A stretch of DNA of 64,000 nt from Kribbella solani (lineage in GTDB: Bacteria; Actinomycetota; Actinomycetes; Propionibacteriales; Kribbellaceae): the NCBI RefSeq assembly GCF_014205295.1, contig NZ_JACHNF010000001.1:4278001-4342000 (forward strand), given 5' to 3'. The stretch's first letter is position 1, and each line of letters opens with the position of its first letter. Positions 25,265-34,377 of this stretch are shown piece after piece. The notes beneath the pieces are model-generated. The model worked only from the letters and a program-made list of their open reading frames with translations, did not search any database and was not told the DNA's origin. Made by a program: the position numbers and the translations under genes.

Positions 25265-26500
25265 TTGAGCCAGCCACCCTTCGGGCCCCCCGGCCAGAAC
25301 CAGCAGTACCCGCCGTACCAGCCGGGGCCGCAACAGGGTCAGCCCGCCGGCCCCTACGGTCCGCCACAAGGTCAGTACGGGCCGCCACCGCAGGGTTCGC
25401 CGCAGCCTGGGCAGCCCCAGTACGGACCTCAGTACGGACCGCCTTCGCAGGGCCCCGGCTTCGGCTGGGGCCCGAGTTTCGGTGGTCCTGGCGGACCGGG
25501 TGGTGCCGGTGGTCCTGGTGGGCCGGGGTGGCAGCCGCGGCGGCCGCGGAAGAAGTCCAAGGCCCCGCTGATCGTGATCCTGTCGCTGGTCGGCGTCGCG
25601 GTCGTCGGCGCCGGCCTCATCGGGATGCTCCGCCAGGCAGCCAAGAGCGAGACGCACCCGCCGGTGATCCCGACCCGGTACACGCCGAAGCCGACCACCG
25701 AACCGACCGGCGCGCCGACCGAGGAGCCGACCTCGACCTCGACCGAGTCGCCGACGTCCGAGCCGAAGGTGAACGACGCGACCGTCGTCTCCAAGAACGC
25801 GATCTACAAGGTCGGCCAGATGCGTACGGCGAACTGCCGCGAGCCGAAGGTGCGGCCGACCAACGCCCGCAACGCCGCCGCGTACTGGGCCGCGATCAAG
25901 CCGTGCCTGGACCGGTCCTGGGGGCCGTTGGTGACGAAGGCCGGCTACAAGTTCCAGCCGCCGTCGATGTCGTACTGGTCCGGTAGCAGCACCACCACCC
26001 CGTGCGGCAGCGGCGTGGTGAACGTGCCGTTCTACTGCTCCTCCAACAACAACCTGTACATGAAGGTCGACGTCTTCGTGAAGTCGTACACCCAGTACCC
26101 GGACGCGGAGTCCAAGGCGTACGCGCGGATGTGGTACACCCGGTCCGTCGCGCACGAGTACGGCCACAGCGTGCAGAACATGACCGGCATCCTGCAGGCG
26201 TCGGACAACCTGCGCTACGAGCTGAGCGACTACGACGACCGGCAGCGCCAGACGCGCCGGATGGAACTCCAGGCGAACTGCTTCGCCGGTGTGTTCCTGG
26301 CGATGAACAAGAAGAGCTACCCGATCAGCGGTGAGCTGCTGTACGTCTGGAACAAGTGGGTCGTGACCGCGGGCGACAAGCCGGAGGACGGGGACCACGG
26401 CAGCGTGGCGAGTCAGCAGCGGTTCATGGGTACGTCGTTCAAGACCGGGAACCCAGCCAGCTGCAACACCTTCGCGGTGTCGCCGAGATACGTCAGTTAG
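25265..26500 (+). CDS. Membrane-anchored neutral zinc metallopeptidase (YpfJ-like)
   Basis: The N-terminal 85 residues are Pro/Gln/Gly/Tyr-rich and likely cytosolic. A membrane helix follows (APLIVILSLVGVAVVGAGLIG, about residues 100-120), then a Thr/Pro/Glu linker, and an external catalytic domain with VAHEYGHSVQNMTG (HExxH) and a later RMELQANCFAGVFLA that supplies the third ligand, as in the neutral zinc metallopeptidase family. The frame reaches an ATG at 25250, but TTG at 25265 has AGAGGA seven bases ahead and gives the expected start LSQPPFGPP. Type II orientation puts the enzyme outside the cell. Its stop overlaps the convergent YjbR gene. Confidence 0.88.
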   Translation: MSQPPFGPPGQNQQYPPYQPGPQQGQPAGPYGPPQGQYGPPPQGSPQPGQPQYGPQYGPPSQGPGFGWGPSFGGPGGPGGAGGPGGPGWQPRRPRKKSKAPLIVILSLVGVAVVGAGLIGMLRQAAKSETHPPVIPTRYTPKPTTEPTGAPTEEPTSTSTESPTSEPKVNDATVVSKNAIYKVGQMRTANCREPKVRPTNARNAAAYWAAIKPCLDRSWGPLVTKAGYKFQPPSMSYWSGSSTTTPCGSGVVNVPFYCSSNNNLYMKVDVFVKSYTQYPDAESKAYARMWYTRSVAHEYGHSVQNMTGILQASDNLRYELSDYDDRQRQTRRMELQANCFAGVFLAMNKKSYPISGELLYVWNKWVVTAGDKPEDGDHGSVASQQRFMGTSFKTGNPASCNTFAVSPRYVS

Positions 26501-26825
26501 CTAGCTCCGGTGGCGCCACCTGGCGCCAGGAGTCGGCCAGGATGTCGTGCAGTTCGTCGGCGTCCTCGAGCGCGGCGAGGCGGGCCCGAACCCAGTTCGA
26601 GCCCGCCTCGTGCTTCGGTACCCAGAACTTCTCCGGCTCCGCCGCGATCAGCTCGTCCCGCTCCAGCCGCGGACAGCGCACCGCGAACGAGCTCTGGTCG
26701 TCCGGCACCGTGACGAACATCCGCCCGGCCACGTCGAACGTCGGGTGTCCCCAGCGCTTCTTCTCCACCGTCTCCGGGAAGGACAGGGCGATCCGGCGTA
26801 CGTCGTCTGCGTCCAGCACGGTCAC
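26493..26825 (-). CDS. MmcQ/YjbR family protein
   Basis: A 110-residue protein with VRRIALSFPETVEKKRWGHPTFDVAGRMFVTV and ERDELIAAEPEKFWVP, which match the MmcQ/YjbR (CyaY-like fold) family. These are small proteins with a DNA-binding-like fold; their role is poorly known. The start overlaps the MFS stop (GTGA), so it is the second gene of the efflux transcription unit. Confidence 0.85.
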   Translation of the reverse strand: MTVLDADDVRRIALSFPETVEKKRWGHPTFDVAGRMFVTVPDDQSSFAVRCPRLERDELIAAEPEKFWVPKHEAGSNWVRARLAALEDADELHDILADSWRQVAPPELAN

Positions 26826-28249
26826 ACTGTAGATCGTCCACGTCCGGGCAACAGCAGGGCGACCAGTGCACCGACGGCGACCACCGCCGCGCCGGTCCAG
26901 ACCGCGGGTACCAGTCCGTCCGCGTACTTGGCCGGCGACTCGTACGACCCGGCCGACGCGAACACCGAGGCCAGTACGGCGACACCCATCGCGACACCGA
27001 CCTCGCGGATCGTGTTGTTCGTACCGGATGCGACACCGCGATCAGCATCGGCCGCACTGCCCATCACCACGCTCGCACCGGGCGCGAACGTCAGGCCCAT
27101 GCCGACACCAGCCAGTACGAACGGCACGACCAGGTCGGCGTACTGCATCGTGGGCGAGGTGATCAGTGCGATCCAGCCGAGTGCAACGGCCAGTAGTACT
27201 TGTCCGGCCGTGATCAGTGTGCGCGCACCTACGCGGTCGACGATCAGTCCGGCGATCGGTGCGACCACCAGCGGCGCGGCGGTCCACGGCAGCGTACGTA
27301 CGCCGGACTGGTACGGCGAGTAGCCCTGCACGACCTGGAAGAACTGCGCGAGCAGGAACACCGAACCGAACACACCGACCGCAAAGGTGAACGAGACCAC
27401 GTTCACCACGCTGAACGAACGGACCGAAAACAGCCGCAGCGGCAGCATCGGCGCGGCGGTCCGGCGCTCCCAGCCGATGAACGCGGCGAGCAGGACGACA
27501 CCGGCGACCAGCGTGCCCAGTACGCCGGCGGAGGTCCAGCCGTCGTCGGCGCCGTGGATGACGCCCCAGACGATCGACAGTACGCCGCCGGCCGCGAGTA
27601 CCAGGCCGGCCAGATCCAGCTTCTTCGCCGTACCCTTCGACTCGGTCAGGACGCGCGCGGCGAGCAGCACGGCGGCCACGCCGACGGGGACGTTCAGCCA
27701 GAAGATCCACTGCCAGTTCAGCCCGTCGACGACAGCGCCACCGACCACCGGGCCGACCGCGACGCCGAGGCCGGAGATCCCGCCCCAGATGCCGATCGCC
27801 GCGCTGCGCTGCTTCTCCGGTACGGCGCCCGCGAGCAAGGTCAGCGACAACGGCATCACGGCCGCCGCGCCGACGCCCTGGACCGCCCGGGACGCGATCA
27901 GCATCCACGACTCGGTCGCCAGCGCGCAGGCGGCCGAGGCCAGCGTGAACAGCGCGATGCCGGCCAGGAACATCCGCCGCCGGCCGAGCCGATCGCCGAT
28001 CGCGGCCGCGGTCAGCAGCAGCGCCGCGAACGACAGCGTGTACGCGTTCACGAACCAGGCCAGGTCGCCCAGCGACGCGTTCAGTTCGGACTTGATCACC
28101 GGCAGCGCGTTCGTCACCACCAGGTTGTCCAGCGTGACCATGAAGGTCGGAATCCCCACCGCGGCGAGCACCACGCCCAGCCCACGAGGCCCACGGCCCG
28201 GCTTGGGTTGCTGCCCCACGTCCCTGCCGCCGAGAGCGGTCGCTGTCAT
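26822..28249 (-). CDS. DHA2-family MFS drug transporter (EmrB/QacA type, 14 helices)
   Basis: About 475 residues with fourteen membrane segments. MVTLDNLVVTNALPVIKSEL is the DHA2 helix-1 motif, GDRLGRRRMFLAG the loop 2-3 motif, and RAVQGVGAAAVMPLSLTLL the antiporter motif C region. Members expel drugs or dyes using proton motive force. ATG 28249 is preferred to the upstream frame because AAGGGG lies 7-8 bases before it. Divergent tetR-type gene and shared operator-like repeats imply that it is repressed by that regulator until ligand binds. Confidence 0.92.
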   Translation of the reverse strand: MTATALGGRDVGQQPKPGRGPRGLGVVLAAVGIPTFMVTLDNLVVTNALPVIKSELNASLGDLAWFVNAYTLSFAALLLTAAAIGDRLGRRRMFLAGIALFTLASAACALATESWMLIASRAVQGVGAAAVMPLSLTLLAGAVPEKQRSAAIGIWGGISGLGVAVGPVVGGAVVDGLNWQWIFWLNVPVGVAAVLLAARVLTESKGTAKKLDLAGLVLAAGGVLSIVWGVIHGADDGWTSAGVLGTLVAGVVLLAAFIGWERRTAAPMLPLRLFSVRSFSVVNVVSFTFAVGVFGSVFLLAQFFQVVQGYSPYQSGVRTLPWTAAPLVVAPIAGLIVDRVGARTLITAGQVLLAVALGWIALITSPTMQYADLVVPFVLAGVGMGLTFAPGASVVMGSAADADRGVASGTNNTIREVGVAMGVAVLASVFASAGSYESPAKYADGLVPAVWTGAAVVAVGALVALLLPGRGRSTV

Positions 28250-28261
28250 CTCGCACCCCTT

Positions 28262-28317
28262 GTTGTAATTGACTGATAACAAGCTCGATCACGAGAGTAT
28301 GCATCGACTGATAACAT
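28262..28317. promoter_or_regulatory. Putative TetR operator region: two direct repeats
   Basis: GACTGATAACA occurs at 28272-28282 and 28307-28317, 35 bases apart, in the 91-base gap between the divergent efflux and tetR-type genes. The first copy is also the right half of an imperfect inverted repeat TTGTT...AACAA. TTGACT at 28270-28275 could be a -35 box. Position and repetition suggest the regulator binds here. Confidence 0.5.
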
Positions 28318-28340
28318 GTCAAGGGACGGAAGGAGAGCGG

Positions 28341-28886
28341 ATGGCGACCAGGGTCAGACTGACCGCGAAAGAGCGTGGCGACGAGGTACTGCGGGCGGCC
28401 GTCCGCGCCTTCGCCGCGACCGGCTACGAAGGCACCAAAACCGACGAGATCGCCCGGCTGGCCGGGGTCTCGCAGCCGTACGTGATCCGGCTGTTCGGCA
28501 GCAAGCAGCAGCTCTTCCTCGCCGCCGTCGAGTCCGTCTGCGCGCGGATCGAACAGATCTTCCGCGAGGCGGCCGAGGAACGCCCTGACCTGGAAACCCT
28601 CGGCCGCAACTACGACCGCCTACTGGCCGAACCCGAACTGCTCCGGGTCCTCCTGCACAGCTTCTCCGCCAGCAGCGACCCCATCATCGGCGACTGCGTC
28701 CGGCACCGCTTCGGCAGCATCTACGCCCTGGTCCGCGACCTCACCGGCGCCACCCCTACCCAAGCCCGCGAATTCCTCTCCGCCGGCATGCTCCTCACCG
28801 TCATGTCCGCCATGCAGGTAATCGGCCCCAACCCCATCCCCCTCCCCTGGTCCCAAGAACTAACCCAAACCTTCGGCAACGGCTAG
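28341..28886 (+). CDS. TetR-family transcriptional regulator
   Basis: The protein of about 181 residues has a canonical TetR DNA-binding domain: AVRAFAATGYEGTKTDEIARLAGVSQPYVIRLFGSKQQLFLAAV (about residues 20-62), then a variable ligand-binding part. The ATG at 28341 has GAAGGAGAG right upstream and is preferred to the longer frame, which would run through the operator. Divergent orientation from the DHA2 transporter is the classic drug-sensing pair. Its stop overlaps the convergent membrane gene by four bases. Confidence 0.92.
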   Translation: MATRVRLTAKERGDEVLRAAVRAFAATGYEGTKTDEIARLAGVSQPYVIRLFGSKQQLFLAAVESVCARIEQIFREAAEERPDLETLGRNYDRLLAEPELLRVLLHSFSASSDPIIGDCVRHRFGSIYALVRDLTGATPTQAREFLSAGMLLTVMSAMQVIGPNPIPLPWSQELTQTFGNG

Positions 28887-29431
28887 TCGTGGTTGGGGGA
28901 TTGGGTGGTGGTCAGCCAGATGGTGGTGGCTGTCAGGAGGGTGGCCGTGGTGGTTATTGCCAGGGAGCCGGGGAGGTTGGCGTGGTGGATCAGGGCGGTT
29001 GCGAGGGCTGTGGTGGGGGCTAGGACGGCGGCGATTGTGGTGGGGAGCCACCAGCGGCGTAGGGACTTGGGGGTCAGGCGGGCGTAGGACGGGAGTTGTG
29101 CGGTGAAGGCGGTTGCCAGGTGGAGGACTACTAGGGCTACCGCGGTGATGGCCACGCCGGCGGTGAGGGTGGCTGGGGCTCGGATCAGCCAGCCGATGGC
29201 TACTACCAGCAGGAACATCAGGCCGGCGAAGGAATCCGGTAGGACGACGGTGGTCAGCAGGAGAGGGACGCCGAGGATCGGTACCAGGTCCAGCTGGTCC
29301 CAGGGTTGGATTGCGGGTACGACCAGCGCGATGGTGCCGGTCGCCGCGATCACCAGGCGTGCGTAGACGACGGCACGACCGGATGAACGTACCTGCGCCA
29401 GCCAGACCGTGATCTTTTCTGATGCTGTCAT
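28883..29431 (-). CDS. Unknown membrane protein of the MoxR operon
   Basis: A 182-residue protein with five or six hydrophobic helices (about residues 24-40, 48-65, 67-85, 93-112, 130-148, 155-172) and no known domain. Its start overlaps the DUF58 stop by four bases, so it belongs to the MoxR-DUF58 operon. Small poorly conserved membrane proteins often close such operons. The function is unknown. Confidence 0.75.
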   Translation of the reverse strand: MTASEKITVWLAQVRSSGRAVVYARLVIAATGTIALVVPAIQPWDQLDLVPILGVPLLLTTVVLPDSFAGLMFLLVVAIGWLIRAPATLTAGVAITAVALVVLHLATAFTAQLPSYARLTPKSLRRWWLPTTIAAVLAPTTALATALIHHANLPGSLAITTTATLLTATTIWLTTTQSPNHD

Positions 29432-30729
29432 GAGCGGATCCTCGGGGCGGCAGAGAGGCGGGCGGCGTCGCGGAGGACTTCGTCCAGGGTGCCGGAGCCT
29501 TGCCAGGGGACGGTGGGGACGCCCAGGTCGCTGAGGCGGTCCAGGTCGCGGCGGCGTTCCAGTAGGCGCAGGCGCCAGGCGAGCGGCCAGGAGCGGGCGT
29601 CGTGGGCTGCTGGGTCCAGCACTGTGGCGATGTCCGGTGGAAGCGTGTCGACCGCGATCACGGTGCAGCCGGAGTGTACGAGCGTGACGATGTAGCCGAG
29701 CATCGCCTGTCGTAGCAGTGGACTGAGTACGAGCACCAGGCTGTCCGAGCGGACCCGGTTCCGCCGCGCCAACTGCTCTTCGTCCTGCTGCCGGCTGCGC
29801 CGATCCGCGTGTACGAGCGTGTCCAGGATCCGGCGCAGGTGCCCGCGCCCGCTGCCGGAGCGTACGCCCCGGAACACGCTGCCCGTATCGATCAGCCGCA
29901 CCCGGTCGCCGTTGCGCAGGTAGTGTTCGGCGATCGCGGCGGCCGCGCGGACCGCGGTGTCCAGGCTGCTGGATCGCCCGTCGATCCCTTCGCTGATCCC
30001 GATTTCGCCGCCGGTGTCGACCAGGATCACGACCTCGGTGTCGCGGTCCGACCAGGTCGAGGTGACGTGCAGTTCGCGGGTCCGCGCCGAGACCGCCCAG
30101 TTGATCCGCCGCAACCGGTCGCCGGTACGGAACGGGCGTACGCCGGCCAGCTCGGTCCCCTCACCCGGACGCCGGGACCGGTGCAACCCGACCAGCCCGG
30201 CCGGCCGCGGCACGGCATCGACCGCTTCGAACCCTTCCCGCAACGGCAGCGTCGTCACGGCTTGCGGCTGCGCGGACAGCACCGGGATCCGGTACGCGCC
30301 GAGCGCCGACGTCGCGACAACCGTGGGTCGCTCCAACGACCGCAGTCCCCAGCGTTGCGACCGGACGCCGACTTCCAGCGTCACCTCGCCGGCGGCGACC
30401 GGCCCCGCGATCGCGGCCTGCGGTGGGTCGTACTGGAACCAGGCCGTCCGCGGCAACGCGGCCACGATCAGATCGATATCCGGATCAGCACCCGAAGGAA
30501 CGCGCAGCCGGTACGTCGTCGCCTGCCCTTCGAACAACACGTCCGCGTCCAGCTCGGTGCGTACCTCCGGTTGCTCACGCGGCCGGAAGAACCGGCCCCA
30601 CGCCGCCAGGAACGCCAGCGGCAACCCGAACACGGCCGCGTCCGGCCGTCGCAGCAGCACGGCGGCGCCCAGCAGCACCGCGGCCGCGCAGATCGCACGG
30701 ATCTGCGCGTGCGTCGGACGCCACTTCAT
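29428..30729 (-). CDS. DUF58 domain protein
   Basis: About 433 residues. Two N-terminal hydrophobic segments (about residues 10-45) are followed by a beta-rich region and the DUF58 core GTELAGVRPFRTGDRLRRINWAVSARTRELHVTSTW, then a vWA-like region VVILVDTGGEI. ATG 30729 overlaps the moxR stop (ATGA), so the longer frame upstream is rejected. In MoxR-DUF58 systems, the AAA+ protein is thought to act as a chaperone on vWA-containing partners at the membrane. The target here is unknown. Confidence 0.92.
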   Translation of the reverse strand: MKWRPTHAQIRAICAAAVLLGAAVLLRRPDAAVFGLPLAFLAAWGRFFRPREQPEVRTELDADVLFEGQATTYRLRVPSGADPDIDLIVAALPRTAWFQYDPPQAAIAGPVAAGEVTLEVGVRSQRWGLRSLERPTVVATSALGAYRIPVLSAQPQAVTTLPLREGFEAVDAVPRPAGLVGLHRSRRPGEGTELAGVRPFRTGDRLRRINWAVSARTRELHVTSTWSDRDTEVVILVDTGGEIGISEGIDGRSSSLDTAVRAAAAIAEHYLRNGDRVRLIDTGSVFRGVRSGSGRGHLRRILDTLVHADRRSRQQDEEQLARRNRVRSDSLVLVLSPLLRQAMLGYIVTLVHSGCTVIAVDTLPPDIATVLDPAAHDARSWPLAWRLRLLERRRDLDRLSDLGVPTVPWQGSGTLDEVLRDAARLSAAPRIRS

Positions 30730-31721
30730 GCTTGCGCCGCACCGACCACAGTGGGCGGCGCGGCGACCGTACCGAGCACGGTGCGAACGACCGTCGCCCC
30801 AGTGACCTCGTGCAGCCACAACTCCGGCCGTACGGTGATCCGGTGCGCCAGCGCTGCAACCGCTACCGCCTTCACATCCTCCGGTACGACGTAGTCGCGA
30901 CCGTTGATCACTGCGTACGCCCGCGCGGTCAACAGCAACGCCAGCGAACCGCGCGGAGACGCACCTACTAGTACCTGCGAGTCCCGGCGAGTAGCGGCTG
31001 CGAGATCAACGCAGTACTGACCGACTGTGTCGTCGACTGTCACTGTCTCAACAGCACGTTGCGCAGCAAGCAGTCCGGCGGCGTCAGTCACCGCGTCTAC
31101 TGTCTGGTCCTCGCTACGACGACTCATCCGGCGGCGCAGCACCTCCCACTCCTCTGCAGGCGTCGGGTACCCGAAGCCGATCCGCAGCATGAACCGGTCG
31201 AGCTGAGCCTCCGGCAGCGGGTACGTGCCCTCGTACTCCACTGGGTTGGCTGTAGCGAGTACGTGGAACGGAGTGGGCAGTGGGAACGTCTGGCCCTCCA
31301 CGGTGACCTGGTGCTCCTGCATCGACTCCAGTAGAGCCGCCTGCGTCTTCGGTGGCGTCCGGTTGATCTCATCCGCCAGCAACAGCCCGGTGAAGATCGG
31401 TCCGGGCCGGAAGACGAACTCCGACTCCTTCTGGTCGTACACGAATGCACCGGTCACATCCGACGGCAGCAGGTCCGGAGTGAACTGCACGCGGCGGAAC
31501 TCCAGCCCGAGCGCCTGCGCGAACGATCGCGCGGCCAGTGTCTTCGCCAGCCCTGGGTAGTCCTCCAGCAGCACATGCCCGCCTGCCAGCACTCCAGCCA
31601 GTACGAGCTCCAGTGCCTCGGCCTTCCCGACCACTGCCTGGCTGACGCGGTCCAGCACCCGCCGGCTCAGCTCCGACACCTCAGCCAGCGTCAGCTCGCC
31701 ATCAGTCACAGATTCCCTCAC
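30726..31721 (-). CDS. MoxR-family AAA+ ATPase
   Basis: The 331-residue ATPase has GHVLLEDYPGLAKTLAARSFA (MoxR-type Walker A, G-x-A-KT), TGLLLADEINRTPPKTQAALLESMQE (Walker B), ANPVEYEGTYPLPEAQLDRFM (sensor 1 and Arg finger region), and ASPRGSLALLLTARAYA (sensor 2). MoxR proteins are AAA+ chaperones. The start is GTG at 31721 (overlapping the previous stop) or GTG at 31709, which has AGGGAA ahead of it. It is gene three of a five-gene operon in which every gene pair overlaps by four bases. Confidence 0.95.
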   Translation of the reverse strand: MRESVTDGELTLAEVSELSRRVLDRVSQAVVGKAEALELVLAGVLAGGHVLLEDYPGLAKTLAARSFAQALGLEFRRVQFTPDLLPSDVTGAFVYDQKESEFVFRPGPIFTGLLLADEINRTPPKTQAALLESMQEHQVTVEGQTFPLPTPFHVLATANPVEYEGTYPLPEAQLDRFMLRIGFGYPTPAEEWEVLRRRMSRRSEDQTVDAVTDAAGLLAAQRAVETVTVDDTVGQYCVDLAAATRRDSQVLVGASPRGSLALLLTARAYAVINGRDYVVPEDVKAVAVAALAHRITVRPELWLHEVTGATVVRTVLGTVAAPPTVVGAAQA

Positions 31722-32305
31722 AGGTTCTCGATGGTGTGGATCGCGGCCTCGATGTCGCTGAGGGACGCGGTGCGTTTGTCGTCGCTGGTGATCAGCTCCC
31801 AGAGCCGGTCGCCGGTGATCGCCCGTGCCCGGTCCGGCTCGCGCTCCGGGTCGACGCCGTGGCGGTGTACGAGCCGGTCGGTGGCCAGCTCCAGCAGCAG
31901 CGGCCGGACTCTGCGGACGAACGTCTGCGAACCCTCACCGGCTCGTCGCTCCCGACCGGCCTCCTGCACCCAGGTGGCAAGGAACTGGGTGCGGTTGTCG
32001 TTGGTCCGCGTCCGTAGCGCGGCCAGCTTCTCGTCGTGCCGGCCGGGCCAGCTCGTCTCCATTACCTCCGGCAGTACGAGCCGGATCGCCAGCGACGCGA
32101 TGCCGATGCCAAGCGCGGCCGCCACGAACCACAGCGGGCGCGGCGCCATCCCAGCCAGTGCGAAGATCACGACCAGCGCCAGGCTGACCAGTACGGCGAT
32201 GCCGACGTGTTGCAACAGCAGCTTGTACGGCCAGGGCGAGCGCTTCTTCTTGACCTCCGGCAGCGGTCCCTTCTCCTCCAGCGGAGCCCACCGGTACGAA
32301 GTCAT
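31718..32305 (-). CDS. Unknown two-helix membrane protein of the MoxR operon
   Basis: A 195-residue protein with a basic N-terminus, two membrane helices (about residues 33-52 and 57-77), and a cytosolic C-terminal part of about 115 residues rich in Arg, Glu and Asp. No named domain is recognised. Overlaps on both sides (32302-32305 and 31718-31721) place it firmly in the MoxR operon, where similar small membrane proteins link the DUF4129 and MoxR genes. Confidence 0.8.
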   Translation of the reverse strand: MTSYRWAPLEEKGPLPEVKKKRSPWPYKLLLQHVGIAVLVSLALVVIFALAGMAPRPLWFVAAALGIGIASLAIRLVLPEVMETSWPGRHDEKLAALRTRTNDNRTQFLATWVQEAGRERRAGEGSQTFVRRVRPLLLELATDRLVHRHGVDPEREPDRARAITGDRLWELITSDDKRTASLSDIEAAIHTIENL

Positions 32306-33045
32306 CGCACCGTCTCCGCCCCGGACTCCTGCCCGCCCGGCGCCGCCCGTTCGGCGCTAGCCGCCAGCTCGTCCCGGAGGCTTTCCAGGGCGGCCCTAGC
32401 TTCGGTGCGAGCCTGCTCGGTGGAGCCGTGGGTCGAGTAGCGCGCCTCGCGGTACAGCTCCCCCAGCCGGACCAGCTGCGGCTCCGAGATGCCGCCGATG
32501 CCGAGCACCCGCACGGTGAACTCGGCCGGCGTCTCCGACGCTTCCCGCGGTACGCCGGCCGACGCGGCGGCATCCTCCAGCGCGACCCAGCACGCAATCA
32601 CCGCATCGGTCGCCGTACCCGTGTCGATCCGCGCGAGCCCGCTGTCCACTGCCTCGGCCAGCCGCTCGGCCTTCACCCGCTCCCAGTCCGTACCCTCAGG
32701 CTCTGCCTGTGGAAGCTGCACCTTCCGGATGAGCCGGTAGAGCAGGAGGCCGAGCAGCACCGCGGCAGCCGCGATCACCAGGTAGATCAGCGCCTGCCAC
32801 AACGACCTCAGCCAGCCCGGCATCTCGGTCTGCTTGATCGGTCGGCCGGACCGTACCGGCGGTGGCGTCTGCGCCGACTGGGTCGGCGTGAACGTCGGCA
32901 GCGGTTCCGGGCCGGCTTTCAGCGTGCTCTCGCTGACCGGCCGGACCGGTCCGCTCGCGGACGCGAGCACGACGAAGCCGGCCGCCACGACCCCCACCAG
33001 CAGGACGGCGGCCACCGTCAGCGCGCCCCGGCGCTGCGTCTGCAT
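32302..33045 (-). CDS. DUF4129 domain membrane protein
   Basis: A 247-residue protein, first gene of the MoxR operon. It has one N-terminal membrane helix (about residues 9-30), an external Pro/Thr-rich segment, a second helix (LIYLVIAAAAVLLGLLLYRLI, about 87-107), and the C-terminal DUF4129 region (W..L..A.......ETPAEFTVRVL, then LVRLGELYREARYSTHGST, about residues 150-220), which matches the family pattern. DUF4129 domains often sit beside transglutaminase domains; none is present here. Cytosolic placement of the DUF4129 part is expected from the topology. Confidence 0.85.
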   Translation of the reverse strand: MQTQRRGALTVAAVLLVGVVAAGFVVLASASGPVRPVSESTLKAGPEPLPTFTPTQSAQTPPPVRSGRPIKQTEMPGWLRSLWQALIYLVIAAAAVLLGLLLYRLIRKVQLPQAEPEGTDWERVKAERLAEAVDSGLARIDTGTATDAVIACWVALEDAAASAGVPREASETPAEFTVRVLGIGGISEPQLVRLGELYREARYSTHGSTEQARTEARAALESLRDELAASAERAAPGGQESGAETVR

Positions 33046-33062
33046 CTCGGCAGGCTACCCCC

Positions 33063-34271
33063 TCAAAAGCCCGTGTCGAGGAAGGGAAGCCGGATTGTGG
33101 AAAACGCTTCCGACGCGACCGCCAGCGCACCCGCCGTGTGCTCGTCGACCAGACCGGCCCGGCCGAGCCCGGCCAGCGACGGCCGGCCGAGGTACACGGC
33201 GGCCAGGTCGCGGACGTGCAGCGTGAGGTCGGCGTCCCGCGAGGCCTGGGTGCAGGCGGCGCCGTCCGGCCCGCCGATCAGGTGCCAGCGACCCGCGTTC
33301 CAGGGCAGGAAGTCGTCGATGACCTCGATGACCACGTCCACGTCTCGCGCGTACGTACGCCCGGCGAGCGCCGCGGCGACGTCGACCGTCCGGAGCCACA
33401 GACCGTCCCGGGTGGTCGCCGACGGCGCCCGCGGGTCGAGCAGCAGGTCCAGCAGCGGGTCGTCCGACGGGAGCGTGTCGCAGCGCGTCTCGCTGAGCAG
33501 GTCCGGCTCGAGCAGGTAGCGCCAGAGCGCCGCATGCGAGGCGAGATCGGCCGCGTGCACCCGCTCCACGTTGACGTACGCCTTGTCCGCGCGCCGCGTC
33601 CGGTAGTACGCGAAGCCGGTCAGCTCACCGTCACGCTCGGCCACGACACAGCGCAGCTTCGAGGCGTTCCCGGCGTTGCTGGACATCGACGTGCCGATCT
33701 CGGCCTGCTGCCAGGTCTCGTTGTGCTGGAACATCCCCGGCTGCTCCAGCGCCAGCTTGTTCCGCAGTCCGGCGCAGCGGGCCAGGTACTCGCGGGCGTC
33801 CACGAAGCGGATGCGTACGTCGTCGATGCCGGCCACTGGCCGCAGCGCGCGGGATGCCTTGGGTACGACGACGGCCTGGTGATCCGTCGCGAGCCCGTAC
33901 CCGAACCGGGGGTAGATCACCGGCTCGCTCGCGGTCAGCCCCGCCAGCGGTTCACCGGCCTCGTGCAGGTCGGTCAGCTGCGTATGCATCAGGTCGCGCA
34001 GGATGCCGCGCCGGCGGTGGGTCGGCCGGACCGAGACCATCGACACGCCCGCCATCGGCAACTGACCGCCGGGCACCGACACCTGGAGCGAGAACGAGCC
34101 GGTGTGACCGACGAGCTGGCCGTCGTCGACCGCGGCTGTGCTCCGGTCGAACTCCATGACGCCTCGCACGGCCTCGTACTGCTCGTCCGTCCAGGGCGCC
34201 GCGAACGCCAGGTCCAGCAGCTCTACCAGCTCTTCCCACTCACTTTTGAACCGCTCGATCTCGATCGTCAT
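33063..34271 (-). CDS. Eis-like GNAT N-acetyltransferase (second copy)
   Basis: About 402 residues with the Eis layout: VSMVSVRPTHRRRGILRDLMHTQL is the acetyl-CoA loop, LTASEPVIYPRFGYGLAT follows, and the SCP2-like C-terminal domain ends in ...LPFLDTGF. It is a distant paralogue of the gene at 4217. The ATG at 34271 has AGG eight bases ahead; GTG 34277 is an alternative. It is divergent from the CobW-type gene, and the Zur box in the shared gap might act on both, but no promoter for this gene overlaps it clearly. Confidence 0.88.
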   Translation of the reverse strand: MTIEIERFKSEWEELVELLDLAFAAPWTDEQYEAVRGVMEFDRSTAAVDDGQLVGHTGSFSLQVSVPGGQLPMAGVSMVSVRPTHRRRGILRDLMHTQLTDLHEAGEPLAGLTASEPVIYPRFGYGLATDHQAVVVPKASRALRPVAGIDDVRIRFVDAREYLARCAGLRNKLALEQPGMFQHNETWQQAEIGTSMSSNAGNASKLRCVVAERDGELTGFAYYRTRRADKAYVNVERVHAADLASHAALWRYLLEPDLLSETRCDTLPSDDPLLDLLLDPRAPSATTRDGLWLRTVDVAAALAGRTYARDVDVVIEVIDDFLPWNAGRWHLIGGPDGAACTQASRDADLTLHVRDLAAVYLGRPSLAGLGRAGLVDEHTAGALAVASEAFSTIRLPFLDTGF

Positions 34272-34342
34272 GTGCACTGCCTATCAGACGATCGGTGTCC
34301 GGCACCTCCGACTTTCGGCTGGCCGATCGGCGGCGCGAGGAC

Positions 34343-34371
34343 TGGACTGATGAAAATCGTTTTCATATACT
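34343..34371 (+). promoter_or_regulatory. Zur-box promoter of the CobW-type gene
   Basis: TGGACT (34343-34348) and TATACT (34366-34371) form a -35/-10 pair with a 17-base spacer. The palindrome TGAAAATCGTTTTCA (34351-34365) fills the spacer and matches the known actinobacterial Zur box (TGAAAATGATTTTCA type). Zinc-loaded Zur bound here would block RNA polymerase. The start point expected from the -10 falls on or next to the ATG at 34378. Confidence 0.85.
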
Positions 34372-34377
34372 GTGGCT

